DNA from: Clostridiaceae bacterium HFYG-1003
Lineage (GTDB): Bacteria; Bacillota; Clostridia; Clostridiales; Clostridiaceae
Reading direction: 5' to 3'
Assembly (NCBI GenBank): GCA_024579835.1
Contig: CP102060.1
Span: forward strand, 2,889,558-2,953,557
Length of the DNA stretch: 64,000 nucleotides
Below the pieces are notes generated by a model that saw nothing but the letters and a program-made list of their open reading frames with translations, did no database searches and was not told the origin of the DNA. Both the position numbers and the translations under genes were made by a program. Positions within the stretch are counted from its first letter, which is position 1, and every line of letters begins with the position of its first letter. Shown here one piece after another: positions 26,219 to 35,860 of this stretch.

Positions 26219-26875
26219 TTGGAAGACACAATCAGAAAAACCGTTCGGAAAGAAAATATCGTCTCGCACCCGTTTTTTGACACGTATGTCTGTCTGGATA
26301 TTGAGACCACGTCCCGCCCCATGAACCGCATCATTGAAATCGGAGCGGTTCTGGTGGTAAAGGGCCGTAAGGAGCGGGTTTACACCCGGCTGGTGAATCC
26401 GGGCATCCGAATCCCCCGGGAGATCGTCCAGCTGACCGGCATCTCCGACAAGATGGTGTCGGGCCGGCGCAGCATCTGGCAGGTGCTGCCCGAACTCAAG
26501 CAGTTTGTGGGCGAGCGGATCATCGTCGGTCATGATCTCATCAACAATGATATGAAGAACCTGCTCCAGGTTGGTCAGGCCATGGGCATTTCCTTCGACA
26601 ACCAGGTGTTTGATACGCTCCATTTCGCGCGGCGCTTCATGCCGGGCACCTGCGGACTGTCCCATCTGACCGAGATCCTGCAGATTCCCTGGGAAGGCCG
26701 GCACCGGGCCGCCAATGACGCCCAGGCCAATATGGAAGTCTTTGAAAAGCTCAAAATCCTTAACTATCTGATGGATCGGGAAGGCATTCGCCTGAATGAA
26801 AAGGAAATTGCCAAGGTGGCGCATAATACCGAAGCCTATCTGGGCGTCCAGGATAAATTCCGGTTCAGCTACTAA
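26219..26875 (+). CDS. DEDDh 3'-5' exonuclease, DNA polymerase III epsilon-like
   Basis: A 218-residue exonuclease. The motifs are ExoI CLDIETTS (Asp, Glu), ExoII GHDLINNDMKNL (Asp) and ExoIIIepsilon HRAANDAQAN (His, Asp). It hydrolyses DNA or RNA from the 3' end. The family includes the PolC-type proofreading domain, DinG N-termini and stand-alone exonucleases, so the exact role is open. The start is TTG at 26219, 7 bases after AAAGGTGG. A GTG at 26201 is possible but lacks a site. It is a single-gene unit. Confidence 0.85.
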   Translation: MEDTIRKTVRKENIVSHPFFDTYVCLDIETTSRPMNRIIEIGAVLVVKGRKERVYTRLVNPGIRIPREIVQLTGISDKMVSGRRSIWQVLPELKQFVGERIIVGHDLINNDMKNLLQVGQAMGISFDNQVFDTLHFARRFMPGTCGLSHLTEILQIPWEGRHRAANDAQANMEVFEKLKILNYLMDREGIRLNEKEIAKVAHNTEAYLGVQDKFRFSY

Positions 26876-26980
26876 GATTTTTCCTGCCGGTGAAATTGGA
26901 CTGCAGGGACGTTTGGAAAGCATGATATAATCTAAATATCGATTTGACATGAAAACAAGTGATAAAGGAGAGGTATAAGA

Positions 26981-27868
26981 ATGAACGAAAACCAAGCAAA
27001 ACGCATGAGAGAAGGTAAAGGTTTCATCGCCGCCCTGGATCAGTCCGGCGGATCAACCCCGAAAGCCCTTGCGCTTTATGGAATTTCCAAAGACAGATAC
27101 TCCACCGAAGAGGAAATGTTTGACCTGGTCCACCAGATGCGGACCCGCATCATCAAGTCCCCGGCATTCAGCCAGGAACGCATCCTCGGAGCCATCCTGT
27201 TTGAACAGACCATGGATCGTGACATTGACGGCAAGAAAACCGCAGACTACCTCTGGGAGAATAAGGGCGTAGTTCCTTTCCTTAAGGTTGACAAGGGACT
27301 GGCCGACCAGGAAAACGGCGTTCAGCTCATGAAACCCATGCCGGAACTGGATGCACTGCTCGCCAGAGCCAATGAAAGACACATCTTTGGAACCAAGATG
27401 AGATCGGTCATCAAGGAACTCAACGAAGAAGGCGTCAAGGCCGTTGTGGCTCAGCAGTTCGAAGTCGGCAAGCAGATTCTGGCTGCCGGACTCATGCCCA
27501 TCATCGAACCTGAGGTTGATATCCATTCCGAAAAGAAACCTGAAATCGAAGAACTCCTGAAAAAAGAGATCCTCGCAGAGCTCGACAAGCTGCCGGAAGG
27601 CCAGCAGATCATGCTCAAGCTCACCATCCCGACCCATGCCAATGCCTATGCCGAACTGATCAACCATCCGAAAGTCATGCGTGTAGTCGCTCTTTCCGGC
27701 GGCTATTCCAGAGAAGACTCCAACAAGATGCTGGCTGAAAACCACGGCCTCATCGCATCCTTCTCCAGAGCCCTTTCCGAAGGACTGTCCGCGGATCAGA
27801 CGGATGATGAATTCAACGCAATGCTCCAGGAAGCAACCGACGCCATCTACGAGGCTTCCATTACATAA
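26981..27868 (+). CDS. fda: Class I fructose-bisphosphate aldolase
   Basis: A Schiff-base aldolase of glycolysis, 295 residues, splitting fructose-1,6-bisphosphate into two triose phosphates. [20 protein letters not shown] and [18 protein letters not shown] at the start, the Schiff-base region [11 protein letters not shown], and IIEPEVDI and [11 protein letters not shown] later match the bacterial class I (Fda) group. AAAGGAGAGG precedes the ATG. An extended -10 TGA-TATAAT (TATAAT at 26926-26931) drives it and a strong terminator follows. Codon use is narrower than in its neighbours, which suggests high expression. Confidence 0.94.
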   Translation: MNENQAKRMREGKGFIAALDQSGGSTPKALALYGISKDRYSTEEEMFDLVHQMRTRIIKSPAFSQERILGAILFEQTMDRDIDGKKTADYLWENKGVVPFLKVDKGLADQENGVQLMKPMPELDALLARANERHIFGTKMRSVIKELNEEGVKAVVAQQFEVGKQILAAGLMPIIEPEVDIHSEKKPEIEELLKKEILAELDKLPEGQQIMLKLTIPTHANAYAELINHPKVMRVVALSGGYSREDSNKMLAENHGLIASFSRALSEGLSADQTDDEFNAMLQEATDAIYEASIT

Positions 27869-27881
27869 GCTGAACCAACAG

Positions 27882-27918
27882 AAAAAGGATCCGGGAAGCA
27901 CGCCTTCCCGGATCCTTT
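27882..27918 (+). terminator. Terminator of the aldolase gene
   Basis: AAAGGATCCGGGAAG and CTTCCCGGATCCTTT form a near-perfect 15-bp stem around a short CACGC loop. Confidence 0.88.
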
Positions 27919-27980
27919 GCATGAATTGCTTTTGATTCCGGTCCAATGCTCCGCAAAGGAACCTCCGGAGCTAAAATAAC

Positions 27981-28008
27981 GTGAAACGTGAAACGTGAAA
28001 CGTGAAAC
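27981..28008. repeat. Four tandem copies of GTGAAAC
   Basis: The heptamer GTGAAAC is repeated four times without a mismatch between the aldolase terminator and the VOC gene. Confidence 0.95.
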
Positions 28009-28173
28009 CATAGACCTTAGGTCCTAATCAATTAGCCTGAACCCCAGATTTTTCAACCGGAAAAATTTGTCCGGAGGCTGAATGATGCAATCGAATCTCT
28101 TTCGATGATTAACCGACCCGATGAGTAAAGACGAATGGCGCAACGCTTTGATTGTGGCAAGGAGGAACTGACC

Positions 28174-28542
28174 ATGGCACAGATTGAACTGGCAACCATC
28201 AATATTGACTGTCCGGATGCCCACGCGCTCAGTGAGTTTTATCTTAATCTGCTGGACTGGGTGCCGCACTGGGCGGATGACGACTTTGTGATTATCCGGA
28301 ATCCGGCGGGGGGCGTCCGGCTGTCTTTTCAGACAGAACCGTGCTATGTTTCGCCGGTATGGCCGGATTTGGCAGGGCAGCCCGGCAAATCCATTCACCT
28401 GGATTTTCTGGTGGATGACCTGGAAAAGGCAGCAGCCCGTGCCGAGGCGGCAGGGGCTGTCAGAGCAGGTGTTCAGGAACTGGAGAGGGTTGTGGTCATG
28501 TTTGATCCGGCCGGGCACCCGTTCTGCCTGTTCCTGGACTAG
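28174..28542 (+). CDS. VOC-family protein, glyoxalase/bleomycin-resistance-like
   Basis: A 122-residue single VOC domain. It has LATINIDCPDAHALSEFYLNLLDW (first beta-alpha-beta), SIHLDFLVDDLEKAAARAEAAGA (second) and VVMFDPAGHPFCLFLD (closing strand). The set of metal ligands is incomplete, as in many Glyoxalase_6-type proteins, so it may bind a ligand rather than catalyse. The ATG at 28174 lies 8 bases after AAGGAGG; the upstream ATG adds 13 residues without a site. It converges on the AEC transporter gene, whose stop is 1 bp away. Confidence 0.82.
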   Translation: MAQIELATINIDCPDAHALSEFYLNLLDWVPHWADDDFVIIRNPAGGVRLSFQTEPCYVSPVWPDLAGQPGKSIHLDFLVDDLEKAAARAEAAGAVRAGVQELERVVVMFDPAGHPFCLFLD

Positions 28543-28543
28543 G

Positions 28544-29473
28544 CTAGCGCTGCAAAAAGCCCAGATAAAAGGGGAGGACAAAGATGCAGAGGATGGTGGA
28601 CAGTGCAGTCATGAAGGCAGTGTACTGCTTGTCCTTGCCATAGTAGCCGGCCAGAACGGACATCTGGGTCATGACCGGCAGAGCCGAGGCGATGACCAGG
28701 ACTTCCACCAGCAGGCCGGAGAAGCCGAACAGGGTCAGAATGCTGTAGGCCAGGAGCGGGGAGATGAGGAAACGACCGGTCAGAATGAGCAGAGTGGGCT
28801 TGAGTCCGGGGAATTTTTTCAGTGACAGGTCCGCGATGATGGATCCCATATAGAGGGTCGACAGCGGGGTCACCAGATCGCTCAGATATTTCAGGCTGCG
28901 CATGGCCGGAGCAGGCAGGCTGATGTGATACATCATCAGGCCAAGGCCCAGCAGGAAAGCCAGGAGGGCGGGGTTGAAAATCTTGCTCAGGGAAGACAGG
29001 GAAAGCAGACCGCTGCCCTGTTCTCCGCCGACCAGCCAGGAACCGACGGTCCAGAACAGCAGGGTATTCATCAGGTAATACAGCATCAGATAGGGGATGC
29101 CCTTTTCCCCGAAGATTCCGGTGATGACGGGCACGCCGATGAAGATGGTGTTGGAGAAGGCAAACATTCCGGTGAATACGCCCTGGTTTTTGTCGCTGAT
29201 GGAGAAGAGGCGGGCGGTCACAAGACCGACCAGGACCGCGCCCAGGATGGCGAGGAAGGAAGCCAGAATGGCGGGATAATAGTCCTTCAGGAACTGGGTG
29301 GTAAACTGCGTGGAAGCATTGTACAGCATGAGCCCGGGAATCGCTGCCTTTTGCAGCAGGATGACGATGAAGTCCTCGCTGCTTTTTTGCATGAGATGCC
29401 GCTTCTTCAGCACAAAGCCGAGTCCCATGATCAGAAACAGGGTGGTGATGGCGTCAATTCCGTTTTGGTTCAT
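28544..29473 (-). CDS. AEC-family (auxin efflux carrier-like) transporter
   Basis: A membrane transporter of 309 residues with about 10 hydrophobic segments. LFLIMGLGFVLKKRHLM at the start, TGMFAFSNTIFIGVPVITGIFGEKG in the middle and VIASALPVMTQMSVLAGYYGKD near the end are characteristic of bacterial AEC permeases, which move organic acids or other anions. It is expressed with cca: its ATG lies 20 bp inside the end of cca. Confidence 0.9.
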   Translation of the reverse strand: MNQNGIDAITTLFLIMGLGFVLKKRHLMQKSSEDFIVILLQKAAIPGLMLYNASTQFTTQFLKDYYPAILASFLAILGAVLVGLVTARLFSISDKNQGVFTGMFAFSNTIFIGVPVITGIFGEKGIPYLMLYYLMNTLLFWTVGSWLVGGEQGSGLLSLSSLSKIFNPALLAFLLGLGLMMYHISLPAPAMRSLKYLSDLVTPLSTLYMGSIIADLSLKKFPGLKPTLLILTGRFLISPLLAYSILTLFGFSGLLVEVLVIASALPVMTQMSVLAGYYGKDKQYTAFMTALSTILCIFVLPFYLGFLQR

Positions 29474-30812
29474 CTGTCTTCTCCTTCAGTTGCAGGGCTC
29501 GGTCAAGCAAGTATGGGGGGGTGTTCAGATCTGGATTAGCCAGGACTTCGTCCAGGAGTTCCTCCAGGATGCGGCCGATCTGAGGACCCCGGGGAATGCC
29601 CAGATTCAGCAGATCGCTGCCTTTGATGGCCAGGTCGGACAGATTCAGGGGTTCATGGTCCTCCAGAATCTGGCGCACCTTGGTGCGCATGGCATGGAAG
29701 CGGGGATCGATTCCGCCGCCGCCGGCTTTGCCAGAGTGGTCAGCCAGCTTGAATTCGAAGAACAGATCAATATCCTCGGGCCCGAAATCCCGGATCAGCC
29801 GCTTGAGTTTCAGCGGCTTTTTCATGTCCATGGACGTCATGTGCCGGCGGATCAGGAGCAGCGTCTGCTCCCTCGTTTTGTTGTCCACCTTCAGTCGGAG
29901 CATGATCTGACGGGCCAGGTCTTCCGAGAGCTGCTCATGCCCGTAAAAATGTCCCTTGCCCGACTCATCCATGGAGAACGTCGGCGGCTTGCCCACGTCA
30001 TGCAGCAGAGCGGCCAGGCGCAGCGGCAGGTAGGGCCGGGTGTTGTCCAGCACCTGCATCGTATGAAAGAACACGTCCTTGTCATGGTAGGGGGAGAACT
30101 GCTGAAATCCGGCCATTGGCACAAGTTCCGGCAGAATGACGCTCAGGGCGCCCGAATACAGGAGCAGACCGATGCCCACGGACGGCCGTTCGGTTAACAG
30201 GATCCGTGACAGTTCCGCGTAGATGCGTTCCTGGGAGATATGCTCGAGCAGGCGGGACAGTTCTGTCATGGCCCGGAAGGTTTCCGCCTCAATGTTGAAG
30301 TTGAGCTGGGCGGCGAAGCGGATGCCGCGGATGATGCGCAGGGCATCCTCGTGGAAGCGTTCTGACGGGTTGCCGACGGCCCGGATCAGCCGCGCCTTCA
30401 GATCCTCCTGGCCGCCGAAGTGATCCACCAGGTGGCTCGAGGTGGGATCGAAGGCCATGGCGTTGATGGTGAAATCCCGTCGCTTGAGATCCTGGGCCAG
30501 CTCCCGCACGAACTGAACCGAAGCGGGGTGACGCCGGTCTAGATACTCTCCTTCGGTCCGGTAGGTCGTCACTTCGTAGGGGATCCGGTTTAAGACGACC
30601 GTGACGGTGCCGTGAGCCAGACCCGTGGGAATGGTATGGGAAAACAGGGACATCAGAACTTCGGGTTCTGCCGAGGTCGTGATGTCATAATCCGTTGTCT
30701 GGCCATTAAGCAGGGCGTTGCGGACCGAGCCGCCCACCAGGTAGGCTTCATGGCCGTTGGCCTGCAGGGTTTCGATAATTTTCAGGGAGCCCTGATCCAG
30801 TTTGATTTCCAT
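29454..30812 (-). CDS. cca: CCA-adding tRNA nucleotidyltransferase
   Basis: A class II nucleotidyltransferase of 452 residues that repairs or adds the CCA end of tRNA. The N-terminal catalytic head has LVGGSVRNALL and DYDITTSAEPE (metal-binding Asp pair), then RRDFTINAMAFD and EDALRIIRGIRFAAQL. A C-terminal HD domain (LAALLHDVGKPPTF ... HDKDVFFHTMQVLDNT) marks the HD-fused subgroup. Both tRNAs seen in the window already encode CCA, so here its role would be repair. A TATAAT at 30958-30963 (minus) is the likely promoter, which gives a leader of about 140 nt. Confidence 0.93.
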   Translation of the reverse strand: MEIKLDQGSLKIIETLQANGHEAYLVGGSVRNALLNGQTTDYDITTSAEPEVLMSLFSHTIPTGLAHGTVTVVLNRIPYEVTTYRTEGEYLDRRHPASVQFVRELAQDLKRRDFTINAMAFDPTSSHLVDHFGGQEDLKARLIRAVGNPSERFHEDALRIIRGIRFAAQLNFNIEAETFRAMTELSRLLEHISQERIYAELSRILLTERPSVGIGLLLYSGALSVILPELVPMAGFQQFSPYHDKDVFFHTMQVLDNTRPYLPLRLAALLHDVGKPPTFSMDESGKGHFYGHEQLSEDLARQIMLRLKVDNKTREQTLLLIRRHMTSMDMKKPLKLKRLIRDFGPEDIDLFFEFKLADHSGKAGGGGIDPRFHAMRTKVRQILEDHEPLNLSDLAIKGSDLLNLGIPRGPQIGRILEELLDEVLANPDLNTPPYLLDRALQLKEKTDEPKRN

Positions 30813-31157
30813 CTTATTTCAAGGCAGGAATATCTCCGCGTCAGGCTTCGGGGCGATGTCGCGGGAGGATCTGCCGTTCCCTCCTTTCCGTTGAGGTCGT
30901 TGCATTCGACATCCAGCCAGGGCGTCATTGCCCCGCTGCTCAAATGATTCTTCCTTGATTATACTCCATTGGATGGGATCAAAGGAAATCCGGAAAAGAA
31001 GGGACTGCCGGTTTCCGGAATTCAGGCAGCAGACGCTGAAGCGGATTTCAGTCTTTTTGAGGCGGTCTCACTGATAATTTTCCTTGAACGAATCCCGGGT
31101 GCGGCTGGCTGGTCGGAAAACTCGTGTATAATAAAAACAGAGACAATGGAGGTCAAA
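30813..31157. other. Divergent promoter region between cca and yhaM
   Basis: No gene is seen. It holds the -10 boxes of both neighbours: TATAAT on the minus strand at 30958-30963 and TATAAT on the plus strand at 31127-31132. The -35 boxes are weak. Confidence 0.55.
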
Positions 31158-32138
31158 ATGGAACTTTTATATAAGAAAATCAACGATTACCAGGTGGGCG
31201 AGCGGGTGGACAGTTTTCTGATCATCAAGCGGGTCGACCTGAAAACCACGAATTCCAACGGTAAGAAATACCTGGATTTTATCCTGGGCGATGCCACCGG
31301 CGAAATCACCGCCAAGCTATGGGAAGTTCCGCCGGAACTGGAAGGCTTTTTTGAAGCCAACATGGTAGTTCGGGTCCGGGGCATGATCAATCTGTACCAG
31401 AATCAGCTGCAGTTCAAGATTGAACGGATCCGGCTGCGCAACGATGAGGATCCCGTGGATCCGGCGGATCTGGTTCCCTCCGCTCCGCTGGAGCCCGAGT
31501 ATATGTATGGCCAGATCCTGACCAAATACATCGAGGGACTGGAAAATATCGATATGAAACTGATCGTGGAGCGCCTGTTCCGCGAAAATGAAGAAAAACT
31601 GATGTATTATCCCGCGGCCAAGCGGAATCATCACGCCATCCGCAGCGGTCTGCTGTATCACGTGCTGACCATGCTGCAGCTGGCTGATGTCATAACCCAG
31701 GTGTATCCGTTCCTCAATCATGATCTGCTGGTGTCGGGCATCATTCTGCATGACATGGCCAAACTGGTGGAGATGGATGCCTCGGACATCGGCATCGTCC
31801 GGGAGTACACCATTCCGGGTACGCTGCTGGGGCACATCAGCATTGGTCTGGAGCAGATCGGCCGGGTCGGCCGGGAGGTCGGAGCCTCCGAAGAAGTGGT
31901 CATGCTGCTTCAGCACATGGTCTTGTCCCATCATTATGAGCCGGAATACGGTTCACCGGTACGGCCCATGTTCCCGGAAGCCGAGATGCTGCATCACATC
32001 GATATGATTGATGCCCGCATGTATGACATGAAGAAAATTCAGGAAGAACTGGAACCGGGCACCCTCTCGGACTTCATTCTGTCCCTGGACCGCAGACGAG
32101 TATACCGCCCTGAATTTGATCAGGAAGAAACCATTTAG
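31158..32138 (+). CDS. yhaM: YhaM-type 3'-5' exoribonuclease (OB fold + HD domain)
   Basis: A 326-residue metal-dependent exoribonuclease of RNA turnover. The N-terminal OB fold (residues about 15-100) has KKYLDFILGDATGEITAKLW; the C-terminal HD domain has RSGLLYHVLTMLQLADV, ILHDMAKLVEM and HMVLSHHYEPEYGSP. The start ATG 31158 has GGAGG 5 bases upstream. Longer frames run back through the promoter and are rejected. The next gene (pepT) begins 13 bp downstream, which suggests co-transcription. Confidence 0.92.
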   Translation: MELLYKKINDYQVGERVDSFLIIKRVDLKTTNSNGKKYLDFILGDATGEITAKLWEVPPELEGFFEANMVVRVRGMINLYQNQLQFKIERIRLRNDEDPVDPADLVPSAPLEPEYMYGQILTKYIEGLENIDMKLIVERLFRENEEKLMYYPAAKRNHHAIRSGLLYHVLTMLQLADVITQVYPFLNHDLLVSGIILHDMAKLVEMDASDIGIVREYTIPGTLLGHISIGLEQIGRVGREVGASEEVVMLLQHMVLSHHYEPEYGSPVRPMFPEAEMLHHIDMIDARMYDMKKIQEELEPGTLSDFILSLDRRRVYRPEFDQEETI

Positions 32139-32151
32139 GAGGAACGTCACT

Positions 32152-33387
32152 TTGAGCAACGTCTTAGACAATCTGTTACGCTATGTCAGAATCAACACCC
32201 GCAGCGATCACCGCAGCGAGACCACCCCATCCACTCCCGGCCAGATGGATCTGGCCAGACTGCTGCAGAAGGAACTGGAGGAGCTGGGTCTCCGGACGGA
32301 GCTGGATGAGCATGCCTATCTGTTTGGCACCCTGCCTTCCAACCTTACTCATGAAGCCCCGACCGTAGCCTTTCTCGCCCATTTGGACACCGCTGATTTC
32401 AACGCCGAGAACATCAGCCCCCGCCTGGTCGAGTACAAGGGCGGCGACATCGTCCTCAATGACAACGGCAAAGTGATGACCGTCCACGATTTTCCGGCAC
32501 TGGCCGACTACATCGGTCAGACCCTGGTGGTCACCGACGGCACCACGCTGCTGGGCGCCGATGACAAGGCCGGCATCGCCGAAATCATGGCCGCGCTGCG
32601 CATCCTGAAGGACACGCCGTCCATTCCCCATGGCGAGATCAAAGTGGCGTTCACCCCCGATGAAGAAATCGGACGGGGACCGGCTTTGTTCGATGTGGAG
32701 AAGTTCGGCGCCGATCTTGGCTACACCCTGGATGGCGGCCCGCTAGGCGAGCTGCAGTATGAGAACTTCAACGCCGCCTCCGCCAGCGTGACGGTCAGGG
32801 GCAGAAGCGTTCATCCCGGTTCCGCCAAGGACAAAATGAAGAACGCGATTCACATTGCCTGGGAATTCAACGACGGTCTGCCCAAAGCGGAGCGGCCCGA
32901 ATATACCGAGAATTATGAAGGCTTCTTTCATCTGGATGAGATCGAAGGAAATGTCGATTCCGCCCGACTCGACTACATCATCCGGGACCATGACATGGAC
33001 AAGTTCCTGGCCCGCAAAGCCCTGATGGAATCCACCGCCGCCCGGCTGAATGAAAAATACGGCGCCGGCACCGTGACCGTCGAACTGAAAGATTCCTACT
33101 TCAACATGAAAGAAAAGATTGCGCCGCATATGTATATCGTCGAGAATGCCAAACGGGCCTTTGAAATGGCCGGCATCACGCCGGAAATTTCCCCCGTCCG
33201 CGGCGGAACCGATGGCGCGCAGCTGTCCTACAAGGGCCTGCCCTGCCCGAACGTCTTTACCGGCGGTGAAAACTATCACGGCGAGTATGAGTTCATCTCC
33301 GTCCAGAGCATGGAGAAAGCAGTGGAAGTCATCCTGAATCTCATTGCCGTTTATGGCGAGCATGACTTTCAAAATACCGAAGCCTGA
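32152..33387 (+). CDS. pepT: Peptidase T (tripeptidase, M20B)
   Basis: A zinc tripeptidase that removes the N-terminal residue of tripeptides, 411 residues. Metal ligands lie in AFLAHLDTADF (His, Asp), LLGADDKAGIAEI (Asp), FTPDEEIGRG (catalytic Glu-Glu), YTLDGG (Asp) and FTGGENYHGEYEF (His). The start is TTG at 32152, 9 bases after AGGAGG; the upstream ATG at 32116 lies inside yhaM. With pepF and the M18 enzyme it suggests active peptide use. Confidence 0.94.
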   Translation: MSNVLDNLLRYVRINTRSDHRSETTPSTPGQMDLARLLQKELEELGLRTELDEHAYLFGTLPSNLTHEAPTVAFLAHLDTADFNAENISPRLVEYKGGDIVLNDNGKVMTVHDFPALADYIGQTLVVTDGTTLLGADDKAGIAEIMAALRILKDTPSIPHGEIKVAFTPDEEIGRGPALFDVEKFGADLGYTLDGGPLGELQYENFNAASASVTVRGRSVHPGSAKDKMKNAIHIAWEFNDGLPKAERPEYTENYEGFFHLDEIEGNVDSARLDYIIRDHDMDKFLARKALMESTAARLNEKYGAGTVTVELKDSYFNMKEKIAPHMYIVENAKRAFEMAGITPEISPVRGGTDGAQLSYKGLPCPNVFTGGENYHGEYEFISVQSMEKAVEVILNLIAVYGEHDFQNTEA

Positions 33388-33458
33388 TTCAGCCCCCGGT
33401 TTTTTCGGGAATGATATCAGCTGGCGCAGCCGCATCGCAGCGAAGGGAGGGAGAAGAT

Positions 33459-33971
33459 ATGATCGTTGCCGTTGAGCTCTATCCTGACAAAACCCTGGAA
33501 AAGCTGATTCAGAACATGACGGAACAGCTGCCCGTTGAAGTGCTGGGGCGCAAGCGGCGCCTCCATCTGACGCTGGGCAAGTTCAACCAGATCGATGAGG
33601 CCAAAGCCGAGGAAAAACTGACCCGGCTGGTTCGCCGCCACAAGCGGATCCCCGCCCGGTTTCCGTCCGTCGGTGTTGTTCCTCCGGGTACCATCTGTCT
33701 GTGTCCGGTTCTGAATGAGCTCCTGTACAGCTTCCACCTGGAACTGCACGAAACCTTCCATTTTGCCCAGGACGATATTGACCAGTATGCCTTTGGAAAC
33801 TGGCAGCCGCACCTGACCCTGGCCCGTTATAGCGACGGTGAGCAGCTGCTGGAAGCCTTCCGCCGGATTCTGAGTGAATTTGAACCGCTGGCCGGCGAAT
33901 TCGACCGGGTGGCTCTGGTCGAACTGGAACCCACCTGGCAGGAGCTGTGTTCCTTCAAGCTCAGGCCGTAG
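33459..33971 (+). CDS. 2'-5' RNA ligase-like 2H phosphoesterase
   Basis: A 170-residue protein of the 2H superfamily. The two HxT motifs that form the active site are HLTLGKF (about residues 32-38) and PHLTLARY (about 113-120), separated by about 80 residues as in LigT. Members cleave or join 2'-5' RNA linkages or cyclic phosphates; the native substrate is unknown. The start ATG 33459 follows GGGAGGGAGAAG. It is downstream of pepT by about 70 bp and probably co-transcribed. Confidence 0.85.
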   Translation: MIVAVELYPDKTLEKLIQNMTEQLPVEVLGRKRRLHLTLGKFNQIDEAKAEEKLTRLVRRHKRIPARFPSVGVVPPGTICLCPVLNELLYSFHLELHETFHFAQDDIDQYAFGNWQPHLTLARYSDGEQLLEAFRRILSEFEPLAGEFDRVALVELEPTWQELCSFKLRP

Positions 33972-34023
33972 CAGTCCATCCGCAGAACTGAGCACCGGGC
34001 AATCATGCCACTGCGTCAAACCA

Positions 34024-34049
34024 AAGCACCAGGCGACTGGTGCTTTTTT
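34024..34049 (+). terminator. Terminator of the yhaM-pepT-ligT-like run
   Basis: AAGCACCAG and CTGGTGCTT form a 9-bp stem with a GCGA loop and a T-run. Confidence 0.9.
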
Positions 34050-34054
34050 GCGCG

Positions 34055-34090
34055 AAAAAAGAGGCCAGGTCGAAGGGACCTGCCTCTTAA
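34055..34090 (-). terminator. Terminator of the rubrerythrin gene
   Basis: Read on the minus strand, AAGAGGCAGGTC pairs with GACCTGGCCTCTT and is followed by T6. It is back to back with the plus-strand terminator. Confidence 0.88.
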
Positions 34091-34101
34091 ATCAGCTGAT
34101 T

Positions 34102-34683
34102 TTAGTGTTCGCAGACGTTGACTTCCCAGAAGGACTTGGGATATTTGCAGGTGGGGCAGATGTTCAGCGGTTCTTTGCCGACATAAACATAGCCGCAGTT
34201 GATGCATTTCCATTCCTTTTCTTCGTCTCTGGCGAAGAACTTGTTGTTCTTGACCAGTTCGTGGAGTTCCAGGTATCTCTTTTCGTGTTCCATTTCGACT
34301 TTGGCGATCTGGCGGAAGGATACGGCGATGGCCTTGAAGCCTTCTTCGTCAGCAATGTCCGCAAAGTTCTTGTAGAGAACTTCCCATTCTTCGCGTTCGC
34401 CCGTGGCAGCATACATCAGGTTGGCAGCGGTATCGGCCTTGCCCACCGGATAGGTTGCTTCAACAAATCCCATGCCTTCGCCCATGTTGTCCAGCAGATG
34501 ATTGAAGAAGATTTCAGCGTGGGCTCTTTCGTTCCCGGCGGTTTCCTCAAAAATGTTGGCTACATGCTCAAGACCCTCTTTTCTTGCCGTCTCGGCATAG
34601 TAAGTATATCTGTTTCTGGCCTGAGATTCTCCGGCAAACGCTTTGGCAAGATTACCCGCTGTTCTGGTGTCTTTAAAGTCCAT
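34102..34683 (-). CDS. rbr: Rubrerythrin
   Basis: A non-haem iron peroxidase that reduces hydrogen peroxide in anaerobes, 193 residues. The N-terminal ferritin-like four-helix domain carries the diiron ligands (AFAGESQARNRYTYY, ETAGNERAHAEIF, TGEREEW, AKVEMEHEKRY). The C-terminal rubredoxin domain has WKCINCGYVY and ICPTCKYPKSFWEV, the four iron-binding cysteines. AAAAGGAGA precedes the ATG. The degV gene lies 52 bp upstream on the same strand. Confidence 0.96.
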   Translation of the reverse strand: MDFKDTRTAGNLAKAFAGESQARNRYTYYAETARKEGLEHVANIFEETAGNERAHAEIFFNHLLDNMGEGMGFVEATYPVGKADTAANLMYAATGEREEWEVLYKNFADIADEEGFKAIAVSFRQIAKVEMEHEKRYLELHELVKNNKFFARDEEKEWKCINCGYVYVGKEPLNICPTCKYPKSFWEVNVCEH

Positions 34684-34735
34684 AATCTGTTTCTCCTTTT
34701 ACACTTTTTATCTCTGTATTTCTAAAACCCGGAGG

Positions 34736-35629
34736 TTAAAGAGCTGGATTGAAGTCTTCCCGCGGTTTTCCGGGGAAGAACAGTGCCAGAGTTCCCGGCC
34801 CCGAATGACTGCCGATGACCATGCCCACCGGATGAATCACCGGTTCGTTCATGTCGTATTCGGACTTGATCAGATTCGCCAGCTGTCTGGCCTCTTCCAG
34901 GCAGTCCCCGTGACTGATGGCAAAATCTTTACCATACGCCGGATCATAATTTTCACGGAAATGATCCATCAGTGCCTGGATTGATTTTTTACGGCCTTTG
35001 GCTTTCCCGATGGGGATCAGCTTACCCTCCGGATTGACGCACAGGATGGGTTTGATGTTGAGCAGCTGGCCAACAGCTGCCTTCATGGCGGAGATGCGTC
35101 CGCCCCGTTTGAGGTAGACCAGGTCTTCCACCGTGAAGAACTGATTGATGTGATTTTTCTGATTCTCAATGTGTTCGGCCACTTCCGTGATCGAGGCCCC
35201 CTGGTCCCGCATACGGCAGGCTTCCAGTACAAGCAGGCCCACGCCCAGGGAAGCGGATTTCGTATCAATGGCGATCACTCGGCCCGCCAGACCCGGATCA
35301 TCTTCCTCCAGGGTGTTTCTTGCCAGAATGGCACCCTGATAGGTACCGGACAGCCCGCTGGAGAATCCGATGTAGAGAACGTGGTCGTGAGTTTGCAGCG
35401 CTTTATGAAACATGTCGTAAAATACGGCAGTATTGACCTGTGAGGTGGTGGAAACAACGCCGCTGCGCATGCCGTCAAAGAAGGCGGTGGCGTCCATTTC
35501 CCGGAAGCTGTCTTCCAGTACTGTTCCATCCTGAAAATTGGCTGTTAAGGGGCAGCGCCCGACATTCAGCTGGGCCAGCCGTTCCTCCGGCAGATCGCAG
35601 GCGGAATCCGCAACAATAAAGTAACTCAT
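34736..35629 (-). CDS. DegV family fatty-acid-binding protein
   Basis: A 297-residue DegV protein, which in Gram-positives acts as FakB, presenting a bound fatty acid to the FakA kinase. FIVADSACDLPEE opens domain 1, VVSTTSQVNTAVF carries the Ser/Thr pair of the ligand site, YIGFSSGLSGTYQGA follows, and VGMVIGSHSGPGTLALFF closes domain 2. Start ATG 35629 has GAGGAG 8 bases upstream; the longer frame begins with TTG and is rejected. The promoter is an extended -10 on the minus strand (TATAAT at 35772-35777). Confidence 0.9.
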   Translation of the reverse strand: MSYFIVADSACDLPEERLAQLNVGRCPLTANFQDGTVLEDSFREMDATAFFDGMRSGVVSTTSQVNTAVFYDMFHKALQTHDHVLYIGFSSGLSGTYQGAILARNTLEEDDPGLAGRVIAIDTKSASLGVGLLVLEACRMRDQGASITEVAEHIENQKNHINQFFTVEDLVYLKRGGRISAMKAAVGQLLNIKPILCVNPEGKLIPIGKAKGRKKSIQALMDHFRENYDPAYGKDFAISHGDCLEEARQLANLIKSEYDMNEPVIHPVGMVIGSHSGPGTLALFFPGKPREDFNPAL

Positions 35630-35860
35630 TTGTGTACTCCTCAACGTTATTAATTGTATCCAACCGATGTAAACAAAACGTGAATGAATTGTTAAGCAGG
35701 TGTGAAAATTAGAATGAATCTAAATGTTTTGCTTTGAACGCTTTGTGATTGTTTACAGTACAGTTATTTCTATTATACCATCACACAGCTGAATTCATAC
35801 TGCATTCAATTCTTGCCCGTTCTATGTTAAAATGGCTTTATAAAAGAAGGGGTGTGGAAG

